Positions 51,209-60,770 of a DNA stretch of 64,000 nt are shown in pieces. Every line of letters begins with the position of its first letter. Position 1 is the stretch's first letter. A program made the position numbers and the translations under genes. Location: positions 2,108,001 through 2,172,000 of the forward strand of contig NZ_CP149994.1 in assembly GCF_051307055.1 (NCBI RefSeq). The letters run 5' to 3'. The stretch is from Dryocola sp051307055. Lineage in GTDB: Bacteria > Pseudomonadota > Gammaproteobacteria > Enterobacterales > Enterobacteriaceae. The notes under the pieces are model-generated. The model saw only the letters and a program-made list of their open reading frames with translations, made no database searches and was not told the origin of the DNA.

Positions 51209-52182
51209 TGCCATTACTTGATATCCGTAATCTGACCATCGAACTGATGACCTCCGAGGGGTGGGTGAAAGCCGTGGATCGCGTCAGCATGACGCTCAGC
51301 GAAGGCGAAATTCGTGGTCTGGTAGGCGAGTCTGGTTCAGGCAAGAGCCTGATTGCCAAGGCTATCTGCGGCGTCACCAAAGATAACTGGCGGGTTAGCG
51401 CAGACCGCATGCGCTTCGATGATATCGACCTGCTGCGCCTCACCGCGCGCCAGCGCCGTCGCCTGGTTGGCCATAATGTGTCGATGATTTTTCAGGAGCC
51501 GCAGTCGTGCCTCGACCCGTCAGAACGGGTGGGCCGCCAGCTGATGCAAAACATCCCGGGCTGGACCTATAAGGGCCGCTGGTGGAAACGCTTTGGCTGG
51601 CGTAAACGTCGTGCAACCGAGCTGCTTCACCGCGTGGGAATCAAAGAGCATAAAGACGTGATGCGCAGCTTTTCGTATGAGCTCACCGATGGCGAATGCC
51701 AGAAAGTCATGATTGCGATTGCGCTGGCCAACCAGCCTCGCCTGCTGATTGCCGATGAGCCGACAAACGCCATGGAGCCGACGACGCAGTCGCAGATTTT
51801 CAAGCTGCTGACCCGGCTTAACCAGTACAACAACACCACGATTTTGCTTATCAGCCACGATCTGCAAATGCTCAGCAAATGGGCGGATAAAATCAACGTG
51901 ATGTACTGCGGGCAAACGGTGGAAACCGCCACCAGCGAGGAGCTTATCGCAACGCCGCATCACCCTTACACTCAGGCCTTAATTCGCGCCATACCGGATT
52001 TCGGCAGCCCGATGCCGCACAAGAGCCGGTTGAATACCCTGCCGGGGCCATCCCCCTGCTGGAGCATCTGCCTATTGGCTGCCGCCTGGGGCCCCGCTGC
52101 CCTTATGCACAGCGCAAATGTATTGAGACGCCGCGTCTTGAAGGGGCGAAAACGCACCTATACGCCTGCCATTTCCCCCTGA
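51208..52182 (+). CDS. sapD: Sap ABC transporter ATPase SapD, C-terminus frameshifted
   Basis: ATPase of the Sap system; E. coli SapD also supports Trk potassium uptake. Walker A GESGSGKS (~39), Walker B LLIADEPTN and H-loop LLISHD are intact. The signature is LTDGECQKV, as normal for SapD. After HKSRLNTLPG (~residue 280) the reading frame leaves the family sequence. If the four-G run at 52044-52047 had one more G, translation would continue AIPLLEHLPIGCRLGPRCPY and then ...ACHFPLNMESH, ending at TAA 52197-52199, touching sapF. The tail with its four cysteines is thus lost in the frame as read. True mutation or base-call error cannot be told apart. Confidence 0.9.
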   Translation: MPLLDIRNLTIELMTSEGWVKAVDRVSMTLSEGEIRGLVGESGSGKSLIAKAICGVTKDNWRVSADRMRFDDIDLLRLTARQRRRLVGHNVSMIFQEPQSCLDPSERVGRQLMQNIPGWTYKGRWWKRFGWRKRRATELLHRVGIKEHKDVMRSFSYELTDGECQKVMIAIALANQPRLLIADEPTNAMEPTTQSQIFKLLTRLNQYNNTTILLISHDLQMLSKWADKINVMYCGQTVETATSEELIATPHHPYTQALIRAIPDFGSPMPHKSRLNTLPGPSPCWSICLLAAAWGPAALMHSANVLRRRVLKGRKRTYTPAISP

Positions 52183-52198
52183 ATATGGAGAGTCACTA

Positions 52199-53005
52199 AT
52201 GGGCGAAACGCTGCTGGAAGTGCGTAATTTAAGTAAGACGTTTCGCTACCGGACGGGCCTGTTTCGCCGCCAGCATGTCGAGGCCGTGAAGCCGCTGAGT
52301 TTTACCCTGCGCGAGAAACAGACGCTGGCGATTATCGGCGAGAATGGCTCCGGGAAATCAACGCTTGCGAAAATGCTTGCCGGAATGATTGAGCCTACGA
52401 GCGGCGAGCTGATGATTGACGACCACCCGTTGCGCTTTGGCGACTACTCGTACCGCAGCCAGCGCATCCGCATGATTTTCCAGGATCCGAGCACCTCGCT
52501 CAATCCTCGCCAGCGTATTTCACAAATTCTGGATTTTCCGCTGCGCCTGAATACCGATCTGGAGCCGGAAGCGCGCCGGAAAAGGATTGTCGAGACGCTG
52601 CGCCAGGTGGGATTGTTGCCCGATCACGTCAGCTATTATCCTCACATGCTCGCGCCAGGGCAGAAACAGCGTTTAGGGCTGGCGCGCGCGCTAATCCTGC
52701 GGCCAAAAGTCATTATCGCGGACGAAGCGCTGGCCTCGCTGGATATGTCCATGCGCTCGCAGCTGATTAACCTGATGCTCGAGCTACAGGAAAAGCAGGG
52801 CATCGCTTATATCTACGTGACGCAACATATCGGCATGATGAAGCATATCAGCGATCAGGTAATGGTGATGCACCACGGCGAAGTGGTGGAGCGCGGCAGT
52901 ACGGCGGACGTGCTGGCCTCTCCGCTTCACGAACTCACCAGGCGGCTGATCGCCAGCCACTTTGGCGAAGCATTAACCGCAGACGCGTGGCGAAAAGACC
53001 GTTAG
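52199..53005 (+). CDS. sapF: Sap ABC transporter ATPase SapF
   Basis: 268-residue second ATPase. Walker A GENGSGKST (~47), Walker B VIIADEALASLD, H-loop VTQHIG. The signature is the unusual LAPGQKQRLGLARA, also found in E. coli SapF. Its ATG overlaps the stop that a full-length SapD would use (TAATG), so the sapD frameshift could weaken coupled translation. Confidence 0.95.
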   Translation: MGETLLEVRNLSKTFRYRTGLFRRQHVEAVKPLSFTLREKQTLAIIGENGSGKSTLAKMLAGMIEPTSGELMIDDHPLRFGDYSYRSQRIRMIFQDPSTSLNPRQRISQILDFPLRLNTDLEPEARRKRIVETLRQVGLLPDHVSYYPHMLAPGQKQRLGLARALILRPKVIIADEALASLDMSMRSQLINLMLELQEKQGIAYIYVTQHIGMMKHISDQVMVMHHGEVVERGSTADVLASPLHELTRRLIASHFGEALTADAWRKDR

Positions 53006-53184
53006 CACAGGCACGACCTCTGGCGAGGCGATAAGCACTCGGCCCCCGCTGGAAAAATAACGTGACACAACCCGGCGCGAGTGGGATATAATTTCAATTT
53101 AGTGTTGAATAATTGTGACTAATCGTTTGTAACCTCATGATTATACACTTATAAAATTAGCAGAAACTATAAGGATTCAAAGCT

Positions 53185-53976
53185 ATGGGTTTTCTTTCCG
53201 GTAAACGCATTCTGATCACTGGCCTCGCCAGCAAACTCTCCATCGCCTACGGTATCGCTCAGGCGATGCATCGCGAAGGCGCTGAACTGGCCTTCACCTA
53301 TCAGAACGACAAACTGAAAGGCCGTGTAGAAGGTTTTGCTGCCGATCTGGGTTCCAGTATCGTACTGCCGTGCGATGTTGCAGAAGATGAGAGCATCGAC
53401 GCGCTGTTTACCGAACTGGCAAAAAGCTGGCCGAAATTTGACGGCTTCGTTCACTCCATCGGTTTCGCGCCGGGCGATCAGCTGGATGGCGACTACGTGA
53501 ATGCCGTGACCCGCGAAGGCTTTAAAATCGCTCACGACATCAGCGCCTACAGCTTCGTGGCGATGGCGAAAGTGTGCCGCGAAATGCTCAACCCTGGCTC
53601 TGCGCTGCTGACCCTCTCCTACCTGGGCGCAGAACGCGCAATCCCTAACTACAACGTTATGGGCCTGGCTAAGGCTTCTCTGGAAGCTAACGTGCGCTAC
53701 ATGGCGAACGCGATGGGCCCTGAAGGCGTGCGCGTTAACGCCATCTCCGCAGGTCCAATCCGTACTCTGGCGGCAAGCGGCATCAAAGATTTCCGTAAAA
53801 TGCTGGCGCACTGCGAAGCGGTTACGCCGATTCGTCGTACCGTTACTATCGAAGATGTGGGTAACTCCGCGGCCTTCCTCTGTTCCGATCTGTCTGCCGG
53901 TATTTCCGGTGAAGTCGTTCACGTTGACGGCGGCTTCAGCATCGCAGCCATGAACGAGCTTGAACTGAAAGACTAA
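53185..53976 (+). CDS. fabI: enoyl-ACP reductase FabI
   Basis: NADH-dependent trans-2-enoyl-ACP reductase, last step of fatty-acid elongation. 263 residues. TGLASKLSIAYGIA cofactor loop, catalytic Tyr (N-Y-N-V-M-G, ~156) and Lys163 (GLAKASLEA). Gly93, the triclosan contact often changed in resistant mutants, is wild-type (HSIGFAPGDQ). Very close to E. coli FabI. Single gene followed by a GC-rich hairpin. Confidence 0.98.
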   Translation: MGFLSGKRILITGLASKLSIAYGIAQAMHREGAELAFTYQNDKLKGRVEGFAADLGSSIVLPCDVAEDESIDALFTELAKSWPKFDGFVHSIGFAPGDQLDGDYVNAVTREGFKIAHDISAYSFVAMAKVCREMLNPGSALLTLSYLGAERAIPNYNVMGLAKASLEANVRYMANAMGPEGVRVNAISAGPIRTLAASGIKDFRKMLAHCEAVTPIRRTVTIEDVGNSAAFLCSDLSAGISGEVVHVDGGFSIAAMNELELKD

Positions 53977-53978
53977 TT

Positions 53979-53996
53979 CCGCCCGTTTCGGGGCGG
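53979..53996 (+). terminator. GC hairpin after fabI
   Basis: CCGCCC-GTTTCG-GGGCGG, a 6-bp stem with 6-base loop three bases after the fabI stop. No T-tract follows, so its strength is uncertain. Confidence 0.5.
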
Positions 53997-54165
53997 GCAT
54001 CCGCCTGCCCCGTCAACACCCCGTTTTTGCCGCCCCATATACCATTCCGATATTTATTATCACCGATCGTTCTTTTGTCGCCTTTCGCGCTTGCGCCAGG
54101 ATAAAGCAGCGAACCAGGTCCCCCTCTCTTTACCGGCCTGTTAACTCTTTGACCAAGGAACGACC

Positions 54166-55323
54166 ATGGAACAACGCCACATTGCGGGCAAAAGCCACTG
54201 GTATCACGAAACCCAGTCCAGTCTCTGCCCGGCGGATGTCCTGCCGTTGGTTCCCGAAGCTGCCCACGCAGACCGCTTTTTACTCGACCTTAATTTAAAC
54301 CAGCAACAGCTTGACGACGAACAGGCGTGGATAGCGGCCGCCCGTAGCGCCAGCGAGACGCTGATGCCGGAAAAGGTCGCAGCGACGCGTATGCATACTC
54401 TCAGCTGTTATGACCGGCTGAGCACCGCGCTTACCGTCGCGCAGGTTTATGGCGTGCAACGGCTTTGCAACCACTATGCGGCGCGTCTGGCGCCGCAGCC
54501 GGGCCCCGACTCTTCGCGCGAGAGCAACCGCCGCCTGACGCAAATCACCCAGTACGCCCGCCAGCTTGCCAGCCAGCCGACGCTCATCGATAACGCGTCG
54601 CGCGCGCAGCTCGATGAGGTTGGGCTGTCGGCAAGCGATATCATCACCTTCAATCAGCTGATTGGTTTTATTGGCTTTCAGGCCCGCGCCGTGGCCGTCT
54701 GGCAGGCGCTGCAGGGGCTGCCCGTCCGCTGGCTGCCCGGCCTCGATACGCTGCAGGATGCCCCGGCAGAGATGTTTACCGCTAAAGACGCGTTCTGGGC
54801 TGCGGATCTGCCCCCGGTGGAGCTGCGTTACGCCCGGACCGATCAGCTTGAAGCGTTGAGCGTAAGCCAGCCTCTTCGCCCGCTACAGGGCCTGGAATGG
54901 CTGCTGGCGCATGACGCCCCTGCGCTTTGTGCATTGAGTCAGTTACTCAGCCAGCTGTGGCAGCCCGCCCCGGACCATACCGACGAACAGACGCTGGTGA
55001 TGCTGCTTTCTGCCAGGATCAACGGCAGCCCTTCCTGTTTCGCGGAAGCCGCAAAGCTGTGGCGCGGCGATAGCGGCCTGCCCGATGCGGTACGCAACGG
55101 TGAAAGAGCGCTGCAGGCATGGAGCCATAACCATCCCCGTGAACGCGCTATTATTCAGGCGGTACAGCTGCTCACCCGCGCGCCTGACCGTTTCAGCGCC
55201 GCGCATGTGCAACCCTTGCTGGAGCAGGGTTTTTCCGCCTCTGAAGCGTTAAGACTGCTGGTCAGCTCGGGCCTCTTTGGCTGGCTTAACCGCCTGAAAG
55301 TCGGGCTGGGCGGCAGGCCGTAA
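54166..55323 (+). CDS. yciW: carboxymuconolactone-decarboxylase-like (CMD) protein YciW
   Basis: 385 residues with two AhpD/CMD-like helical halves. N-terminus MEQRHIAGKSHWYHETQSSLCPADVLPL. Position between fabI and rnb equals E. coli yciW. No CxxC active-site pair of the AhpD type is evident where a peroxidase would need it (a lone Cys in LSCYDRL), so a peroxidase role is doubtful. E. coli yciW is induced under sulfur limitation and has been linked to cysteine/thiosulfate metabolism. Confidence 0.85.
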   Translation: MEQRHIAGKSHWYHETQSSLCPADVLPLVPEAAHADRFLLDLNLNQQQLDDEQAWIAAARSASETLMPEKVAATRMHTLSCYDRLSTALTVAQVYGVQRLCNHYAARLAPQPGPDSSRESNRRLTQITQYARQLASQPTLIDNASRAQLDEVGLSASDIITFNQLIGFIGFQARAVAVWQALQGLPVRWLPGLDTLQDAPAEMFTAKDAFWAADLPPVELRYARTDQLEALSVSQPLRPLQGLEWLLAHDAPALCALSQLLSQLWQPAPDHTDEQTLVMLLSARINGSPSCFAEAAKLWRGDSGLPDAVRNGERALQAWSHNHPRERAIIQAVQLLTRAPDRFSAAHVQPLLEQGFSASEALRLLVSSGLFGWLNRLKVGLGGRP

Positions 55324-55424
55324 GCGCTGAATCTGGCGTGCTTTTGAGGCAAACAGCGCTTGCCGCAGAGTACGGATTCGCGTAAAACTGTCAGCCGCTC
55401 TTTTGGCCACGAAAACTAAACAAT

Positions 55425-57359
55425 ATGTTTCAGGATAACCCGCTGCTCGCGCAGCTTAAACAGCAACTGCATTCCCAGACTCCTCGCGCCGAAGGCGTGG
55501 TAAAAGGTACTGAAAAAGGCTTTGGCTTCCTCGAGGTTGACGCCAGTAAAAGTTACTTTATTCCGCCTCCGCAGATGAAAAAAGTGATGCACGGCGACCG
55601 TATCAGCGCTGTGATCCACACGGACAAAGACCGGGAGACCGCTGAGCCGGAAGAGCTTATCGAACCGTTCCTGAGCCGCTTCGTCGGCCGCGTGCAGAAA
55701 AAAGACGATCGTCTTTCTATCGTGCCGGACCATCCGTTATTAAAAGACGCTATTCAGTGCCGTGCGGAGCGTTCCGTCACGCACGACTTCCAGAACGGCG
55801 ACTGGGCTGTGGCAGAGATGAAGCGCCACCCGCTCAAGGGCGATCGCGGATTTTACGCGGAGCTGACGCAGTTCATCACCTTTGGCGACGATCACCTTGC
55901 GCCGTGGTGGGTTACGCTGTCCCGCCATAACCTTGAACGCGAAGCGCCCGACGGCGTCGCGACCGAAATGCTTGACGACGGCCTGGTGCGTGAAGATTTA
56001 ACCGCCCTGCACTTCGTCACCATCGACAGCGCCAGCACCGAAGATATGGATGATGCGCTGTTCGTTGAAGAGCTGGCGGACGGCAAGCTGCAGCTGACCG
56101 TCGCCATTGCCGATCCTACCGCCTGGATTGCCGAAGGCAGCAAGCTGGACAATATCGCCAGAGTGCGTGCGTTCACCAACTATCTGCCGGGCTTTAACAT
56201 CCCTATGCTGCCGCGCGAGCTCTCTGACGATCTCTGCTCGCTGCGCCCCAACGTCTCCCGTCCTGTCGTGGCCTGCCGCATGGTTATTGCACAGGATGGC
56301 GCAATCGGCAGCGACATCCACTTCTTCGCCGCGACCATCGAGTCCAAAGCCAAACTGGTTTATGACGAGGTCTCCGACTGGCTGGAAGAGAAAGGCGAAT
56401 GGCAGCCGCAAAGCGATGAGATTGCTCAGCAGATCCGCCTGCTGCAGCGCATCTGCCTGAGCCGCGGCGAATGGCGCCATAACCACGCGCTGGTCTTCAA
56501 AGACCGCCCGGATTACCGCTTCGTGCTGGGCGAGAAAGGCGAGGTGCTGGATATCGTCTGCGAACCGCGCCGCATCGCCAACCGCATTGTTGAAGAAGCG
56601 ATGATCGCCGCCAACGTTTGTGCCGCCATTATTCTGCGCGACAAACTCGGCTTTGGTATCTACAACGTGCATACCGGTTTTGACCCGGCCAATACTGAAC
56701 AGCTGGCGAATATGCTCGCAGGCCACGGTTTTACCGTAGACGCGCAGGAAGTGCTGACGCTGGACGGCTTCTGCAAGCTGCGCCGCGAGCTTGACGCACA
56801 GCCGACAGGTTTCCTGGACAGCCGTATCCGCCGCTATCAGTCCTTCGCTGAAATCAGCACCGAGCCCGGCCCGCACTTTGGGCTTGGCCTGGAAGCGTAT
56901 GCGACATGGACCTCCCCGATCCGTAAATATGGCGATATGGTTAACCATCGTCTGCTTAAGGCTATCGTTAAAGGCGAGTCGGCAACGCGTCCGCAGAATG
57001 AAACCACCGTCCAGATGGCGGAGCGCCGCCGCCTGAACCGCATGGCTGAACGCGACGTGGGCGACTGGTTATACGCCCGTTTCCTGAACGACCTGGCCGG
57101 GACCGATACGCGCTTTGCCGCTGAAATCATTGATGTCAGCCGCGGCGGAATGCGTGTGCGTCTGGTTGAAAATGGCGCAGTGGCGTTTATCCCCGCGCCG
57201 TTCATCCACGCGGTGCGCGATGAGCTGGTTTGCAGCCAGGAAAACGGCACCGTGCAGATTAAAGGCGAAGTCGCCTACAAAGTGACCGATGTTATCGATG
57301 TGACTATCGCCGAAGTGCGCATGCAAACGCGTAGCGTTATCGCCCGCCCGGCCGCGTAA
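55425..57359 (+). CDS. rnb: exoribonuclease II
   Basis: 644-residue processive 3'-5' exonuclease of the RNB family, same length as E. coli. N-terminal cold-shock domains (~1-170), RNB catalytic domain with the acidic cluster IDSASTEDMDDALF (~200-213), ATWTSPIRKYGDM near 495-505, and C-terminal S1 domain ending MQTRSVIARPAA. All catalytic aspartates are kept. A terminator follows at once. Confidence 0.98.
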   Translation: MFQDNPLLAQLKQQLHSQTPRAEGVVKGTEKGFGFLEVDASKSYFIPPPQMKKVMHGDRISAVIHTDKDRETAEPEELIEPFLSRFVGRVQKKDDRLSIVPDHPLLKDAIQCRAERSVTHDFQNGDWAVAEMKRHPLKGDRGFYAELTQFITFGDDHLAPWWVTLSRHNLEREAPDGVATEMLDDGLVREDLTALHFVTIDSASTEDMDDALFVEELADGKLQLTVAIADPTAWIAEGSKLDNIARVRAFTNYLPGFNIPMLPRELSDDLCSLRPNVSRPVVACRMVIAQDGAIGSDIHFFAATIESKAKLVYDEVSDWLEEKGEWQPQSDEIAQQIRLLQRICLSRGEWRHNHALVFKDRPDYRFVLGEKGEVLDIVCEPRRIANRIVEEAMIAANVCAAIILRDKLGFGIYNVHTGFDPANTEQLANMLAGHGFTVDAQEVLTLDGFCKLRRELDAQPTGFLDSRIRRYQSFAEISTEPGPHFGLGLEAYATWTSPIRKYGDMVNHRLLKAIVKGESATRPQNETTVQMAERRRLNRMAERDVGDWLYARFLNDLAGTDTRFAAEIIDVSRGGMRVRLVENGAVAFIPAPFIHAVRDELVCSQENGTVQIKGEVAYKVTDVIDVTIAEVRMQTRSVIARPAA

Positions 57360-57378
57360 AAATCATATAACTACTCAT

Positions 57379-57411
57379 AAAGGCTGAATAGATTTTCAGC
57401 CTTTTTCTTTT
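57379..57411 (+). terminator. intrinsic terminator of rnb
   Basis: 9-bp stem AAAGGCTGA / TCAGCCTTT, 8-base loop, then TTCTTTTT. It lies 20 bases past the stop codon. Confidence 0.9.
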
Positions 57412-57702
57412 TGGCTCTCCTCCTTTTCCCTTTTTTCTCTGATATATTTTCCTGCGATTGCGCACAGCACGCCATTAACTTCTTACTTTTGTTATAATTT
57501 CGCAGCCTCGCTGGTAAGAGACGCTAAACGATTTTAATACGATGTGCCTTTAACCTTTGTAGAAATTATGCATTTCACCTTCATTTTCTGACGGTTAACA
57601 CATATCTGCAGGTTTTTATCCGTCGCCGCTTGTTTAACACGGGCTTTATGTTGCTAATATAAATAGTAAACTGAAGTGCCATGCACCGGTTCAGGAGAAA
57701 GC
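57412..57702. other. 5' region of the rpfR/pdeR gene
   Basis: About 290 bases, AT-rich, without an ORF. A TATAAT at 57493-57498 is a possible -10 box, but no well-spaced -35 was found. It should hold the promoter and leader of the downstream gene. Confidence 0.35.
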
Positions 57703-59694
57703 ATGAAAGACGAGTTGGAGCAGAACCTGCTTTACCGTTATTTAGGGACAACCAGCCCATACTGGCGTTTGCCTTCAGACAGCAACGCTCTGCAGCTTGC
57801 CGCCCACGAAAGCGCAGACGCCAGCCAGGTGATTGCGCTGGACCAGGAGCAGGCCGACGAGATACGTCAGATGACGGTGATCACCTCAAGCATCACCATG
57901 ACGATATCCCTGTTTGGCACCGACATGTCTGTCCATCTTGTGGGGCGAAAAGTCTCCAGGCGCGAATGGGCCGGAACGGCTTCCTCATGGCACGATACCC
58001 CTTCCGTTGCGCGCGATCTTTTGCAGGGACTCTCTTTTGCCGAACAGGTGGTGTCTGAAGCGAACTCGGTTATCGTCATCCTGGATCGTCAGGGCAATAT
58101 TCAGCGCTTTAACCGGCTCAGCGAAGAGTACACCGGCCTGAAAGAGCAGGAAGTCATCGGGCAGAACGTTTTTAAGCTTTTTATGAGCCGCAGCGAGGCT
58201 GCCGCCTCCCGACACAATATCAGCGGCTTTTTCCGCAACGGCAGCTCCTATGAAGTTGAACGCTGGATTAAAACCCGCAAGGGCCAGAGGCTGTTTTTAT
58301 TCCGCAACAAGTTCGTCCACAGCGGCAGCGGTAAAAATGAAATCTACCTGATCTGTTCCGGCACGGATATTACGGAAGAGCGCCGCGCTCAGGAGCGCCT
58401 GCGCGTCCTTGCGAACACCGACACCATTACCGGCCTGCCAAATCGCAACGCCATCCACGATCTCATCAGCGCCGCTATAGAAAATCGCGGCGAGACTCAG
58501 GTAGGGATTGTCTATCTCGACCTCGATAACTTTAAGAAAGTGAATGACGCCTACGGGCACATGTTCGGCGACCAGCTTCTGCAGGCCGTTTCGCTGGCTA
58601 TTCTCAGCTGCCTTGAAGAAGGCCAGGTGCTGGCGAGGCTTGGCGGCGATGAGTTTATCGTGCTGGCAACAGACACCTCGCAGGCCACGCTCGAGGCGAT
58701 GTCTTCCCGCATTCTCACCCGCTTAAAACAGCCCTTCCGCATTGGCCTGATTGAAGTCTATTCCGGCTGCTCGCTGGGTATCTCCCTCGCTCCGCAGCAT
58801 GGCGAAGACAGGGAAAGCGTCATTCGTAATGCGGATACCGCCATGTATACCGCTAAAGAGAGCGGTCGCGGGAAATTCTGCGTCTTCTCGCCGGAAATGA
58901 ACCAGCGCGTCTTTGAATATCTGTGGCTTGATACCAACCTGCGTAAGGCGCTGGAAAACGATCAATTGGTTATCCATTATCAGCCCAAAATAACCTGGCG
59001 CGGCGAAGTGCGTAGTCTGGAGGCGCTGGTGCGCTGGCAGTCGCCGGAGCGTGGCCTGATCCCGCCGCTGGATTTTATCTCCTATGCGGAAGAGTCAGGG
59101 CTTATCGTGCCGCTGGGCCGCTGGGTAATGTTAAGCGTGGTGCAGCAGGTGGCGAAATGGCGCGATAAAGGCATCAATCTGCGCGTGGCGGTAAACGTTT
59201 CCGCCCGGCAGCTGGCCGATCAAACTATTTTTAGCGATCTAAAACAGGCGCTAAGAGATTTAGATTTTGAATATTGCCCGGTCGACGTCGAACTCACCGA
59301 GAGCTGTCTGATTGAAAACGAAGAGCTGGCGCTGTCCGTTATCCAGCAGTTCAGCAAGCTCGGCGCCCAGGTTCACCTGGACGACTTCGGCACGGGTTAC
59401 TCGTCGCTGTCGCAGCTGGCACGTTTCCCTATCGACGCGATTAAGCTCGACCAGGCGTTTGTGCGCGATATCCATAAGCAATCCGTCTCGCAGTCGCTGG
59501 TACGCGCGATTGTCGCCGTGGCGCAGGCGCTGAATTTACAGGTAATTGCGGAAGGGGTTGAAAGCAAGAAAGAAGACGCCTTCCTTACCAAGAACGGCGT
59601 CAACGAACGGCAGGGTTACTTATTTGCTAAACCGATGCCCGCTGCCGTGTTCGAGCGTTGGTTGAAACGTTACCTGGCCCGCACGGCGCGTTAA
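57703..59694 (+). CDS. rpfR: PAS-GGDEF-EAL cyclic-di-GMP enzyme and probable DSF receptor RpfR (E. coli Gmr/PdeR)
   Basis: 663 residues; start ATG 57703 follows AGGAGAAA. N-terminal ~95 residues correspond to the RpfF-interaction region of RpfR proteins. PAS domain ~113-225 (VIVILDRQGNIQRFNRLSEEYTG), GGDEF domain with intact GGDEF at 314-318 and LDLDNFKKVNDAYGH. EAL domain from ~420 with EAL at 440-442, DDFGTGYSS and IAEGVES. Same locus as E. coli gmr/pdeR (yciR) after rnb. In Cronobacter and Burkholderia, RpfR binds cis-2-fatty acid signal (BDSF) at PAS and changes c-di-GMP turnover. The neighbouring RpfF homologue supports that role here. Confidence 0.9.
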   Translation: MKDELEQNLLYRYLGTTSPYWRLPSDSNALQLAAHESADASQVIALDQEQADEIRQMTVITSSITMTISLFGTDMSVHLVGRKVSRREWAGTASSWHDTPSVARDLLQGLSFAEQVVSEANSVIVILDRQGNIQRFNRLSEEYTGLKEQEVIGQNVFKLFMSRSEAAASRHNISGFFRNGSSYEVERWIKTRKGQRLFLFRNKFVHSGSGKNEIYLICSGTDITEERRAQERLRVLANTDTITGLPNRNAIHDLISAAIENRGETQVGIVYLDLDNFKKVNDAYGHMFGDQLLQAVSLAILSCLEEGQVLARLGGDEFIVLATDTSQATLEAMSSRILTRLKQPFRIGLIEVYSGCSLGISLAPQHGEDRESVIRNADTAMYTAKESGRGKFCVFSPEMNQRVFEYLWLDTNLRKALENDQLVIHYQPKITWRGEVRSLEALVRWQSPERGLIPPLDFISYAEESGLIVPLGRWVMLSVVQQVAKWRDKGINLRVAVNVSARQLADQTIFSDLKQALRDLDFEYCPVDVELTESCLIENEELALSVIQQFSKLGAQVHLDDFGTGYSSLSQLARFPIDAIKLDQAFVRDIHKQSVSQSLVRAIVAVAQALNLQVIAEGVESKKEDAFLTKNGVNERQGYLFAKPMPAAVFERWLKRYLARTAR

Positions 59695-60560
59695 CTGGCC
59701 TTACGCAAAGCCGTCGAGCTATGGCGGTTTTGCAGTTGTACCAGCCTTTCCATATAGGCGATATCCTTCGGCTGCAGGCTGAACGCTGCATCCACCCAGT
59801 CTTCCGTGATATCCATCAGCTCAGCGCGCGGCAGCTGCAGCACGCGCTGCCGCGCGCGCAGCATGGCGCGGACGCCGTTCAGCTTAGGCTGCAGGGTGTC
59901 GATAAAGGTGCGCGTTGCCTGATAGCCTTGATCCGGTTCAAACAACAGATCGACAAGGCCGTATTGCTCGTACCATTCCGCGGTATGCGACTCTCCTTTA
60001 TAAATTAACTCTTCTGCGAGCTTCATTCCCGAACGCCGGGCAACCAGGGAGTAGCCTCCCATTCCCGGAAACAGGTTAAAGGCTATCTCCGGAAAGCCCA
60101 TACGTGCATCGCGCTGCGCCAGCACAAAATGGTGCGCCAGGGCCGCCTCAAAGCCGCCCCCTAACGCACTGCCTTCCACCATTGCAAGGCTGATAGCGCC
60201 GCTGTCAAAGCCGCGGGAGGCCGCGTGCACGCAGTCCACGCAGGCTCGCGCATACGCACGCAACGCCTCGCGCCGTCCCTCCTTAATGGTTTCAACGAAA
60301 AAGCCCAGATCTCCGCCGGTGTTGTACATACCCGGGACCAGCGAACCGGTTACCCAGAAATCGACGGCAAATCCCGAGCGCTGTACCAGATAACTCATGT
60401 TCATGATCTCTTCGATCAGCACATGGTTAAAGCACGGGCGAGGCTGCGCGCGAAGCATCATCCATACCGTGCGGCGTTCTTCTTCGTAATAACCCGAAAG
60501 CTGGGTAAAGCGTGCAGTATCGGTAAACAGTTTGCAGGTTGGTTGGTTTATCACAGTCAT
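59691..60560 (-). CDS. rpfF: RpfF-type diffusible signal factor (cis-2-unsaturated fatty acid) synthase
   Basis: Crotonase-fold enzyme, 289 residues from ATG 60560 (MTVINQPTCKLF), the same length as Xanthomonas RpfF. ATG 60629 would add 23 residues. Both catalytic glutamates of DSF synthases are seen: E138 in GGGFEAAL and E158 in MGFPEIAFNLFPGMG. Also family-typical are NTGGDLGFFVETI, the PGMGGYS oxyanion-region segment, and a tail ending LVQLQNRHSS. It converts acyl-ACP to the free cis-2 acid signal. It is convergent with rpfR; the two stop codons overlap in GTTAAC. Ordinary enoyl-CoA hydratases lack this pattern. Confidence 0.88.
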   Translation of the reverse strand: MTVINQPTCKLFTDTARFTQLSGYYEEERRTVWMMLRAQPRPCFNHVLIEEIMNMSYLVQRSGFAVDFWVTGSLVPGMYNTGGDLGFFVETIKEGRREALRAYARACVDCVHAASRGFDSGAISLAMVEGSALGGGFEAALAHHFVLAQRDARMGFPEIAFNLFPGMGGYSLVARRSGMKLAEELIYKGESHTAEWYEQYGLVDLLFEPDQGYQATRTFIDTLQPKLNGVRAMLRARQRVLQLPRAELMDITEDWVDAAFSLQPKDIAYMERLVQLQNRHSSTALRKAS

Positions 60561-60770
60561 CTTTTTATCCTGGGTTTCAGGGTGGGAAAACGATCTAAAG
60601 CGCCTTAGATCGCGTTGCAAAGCAGTCAATTACCGCCGTGCATGCGCAAACTTTAGATACTGTTTGCAGCAATTCACGGTAATTTTTTTGCCCTACCAAT
60701 TTCCCACAGCTTGATAAGTCAGATGACGAAACTCATAGATTATTTATATATATTTTGCTGAAAAGGCATG

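Noticed and set aside
52041..52199. Programmed -1 frameshift in sapD
   Set aside because: No slippery heptamer or downstream pseudoknot is obvious; a simple indel or base-call error is the easier explanation, though slippage at the G run is not excluded.
55998..56948. 316-codon minus-strand ORF inside rnb
   Set aside because: Antisense shadow of RNase II, no RBS or motifs.
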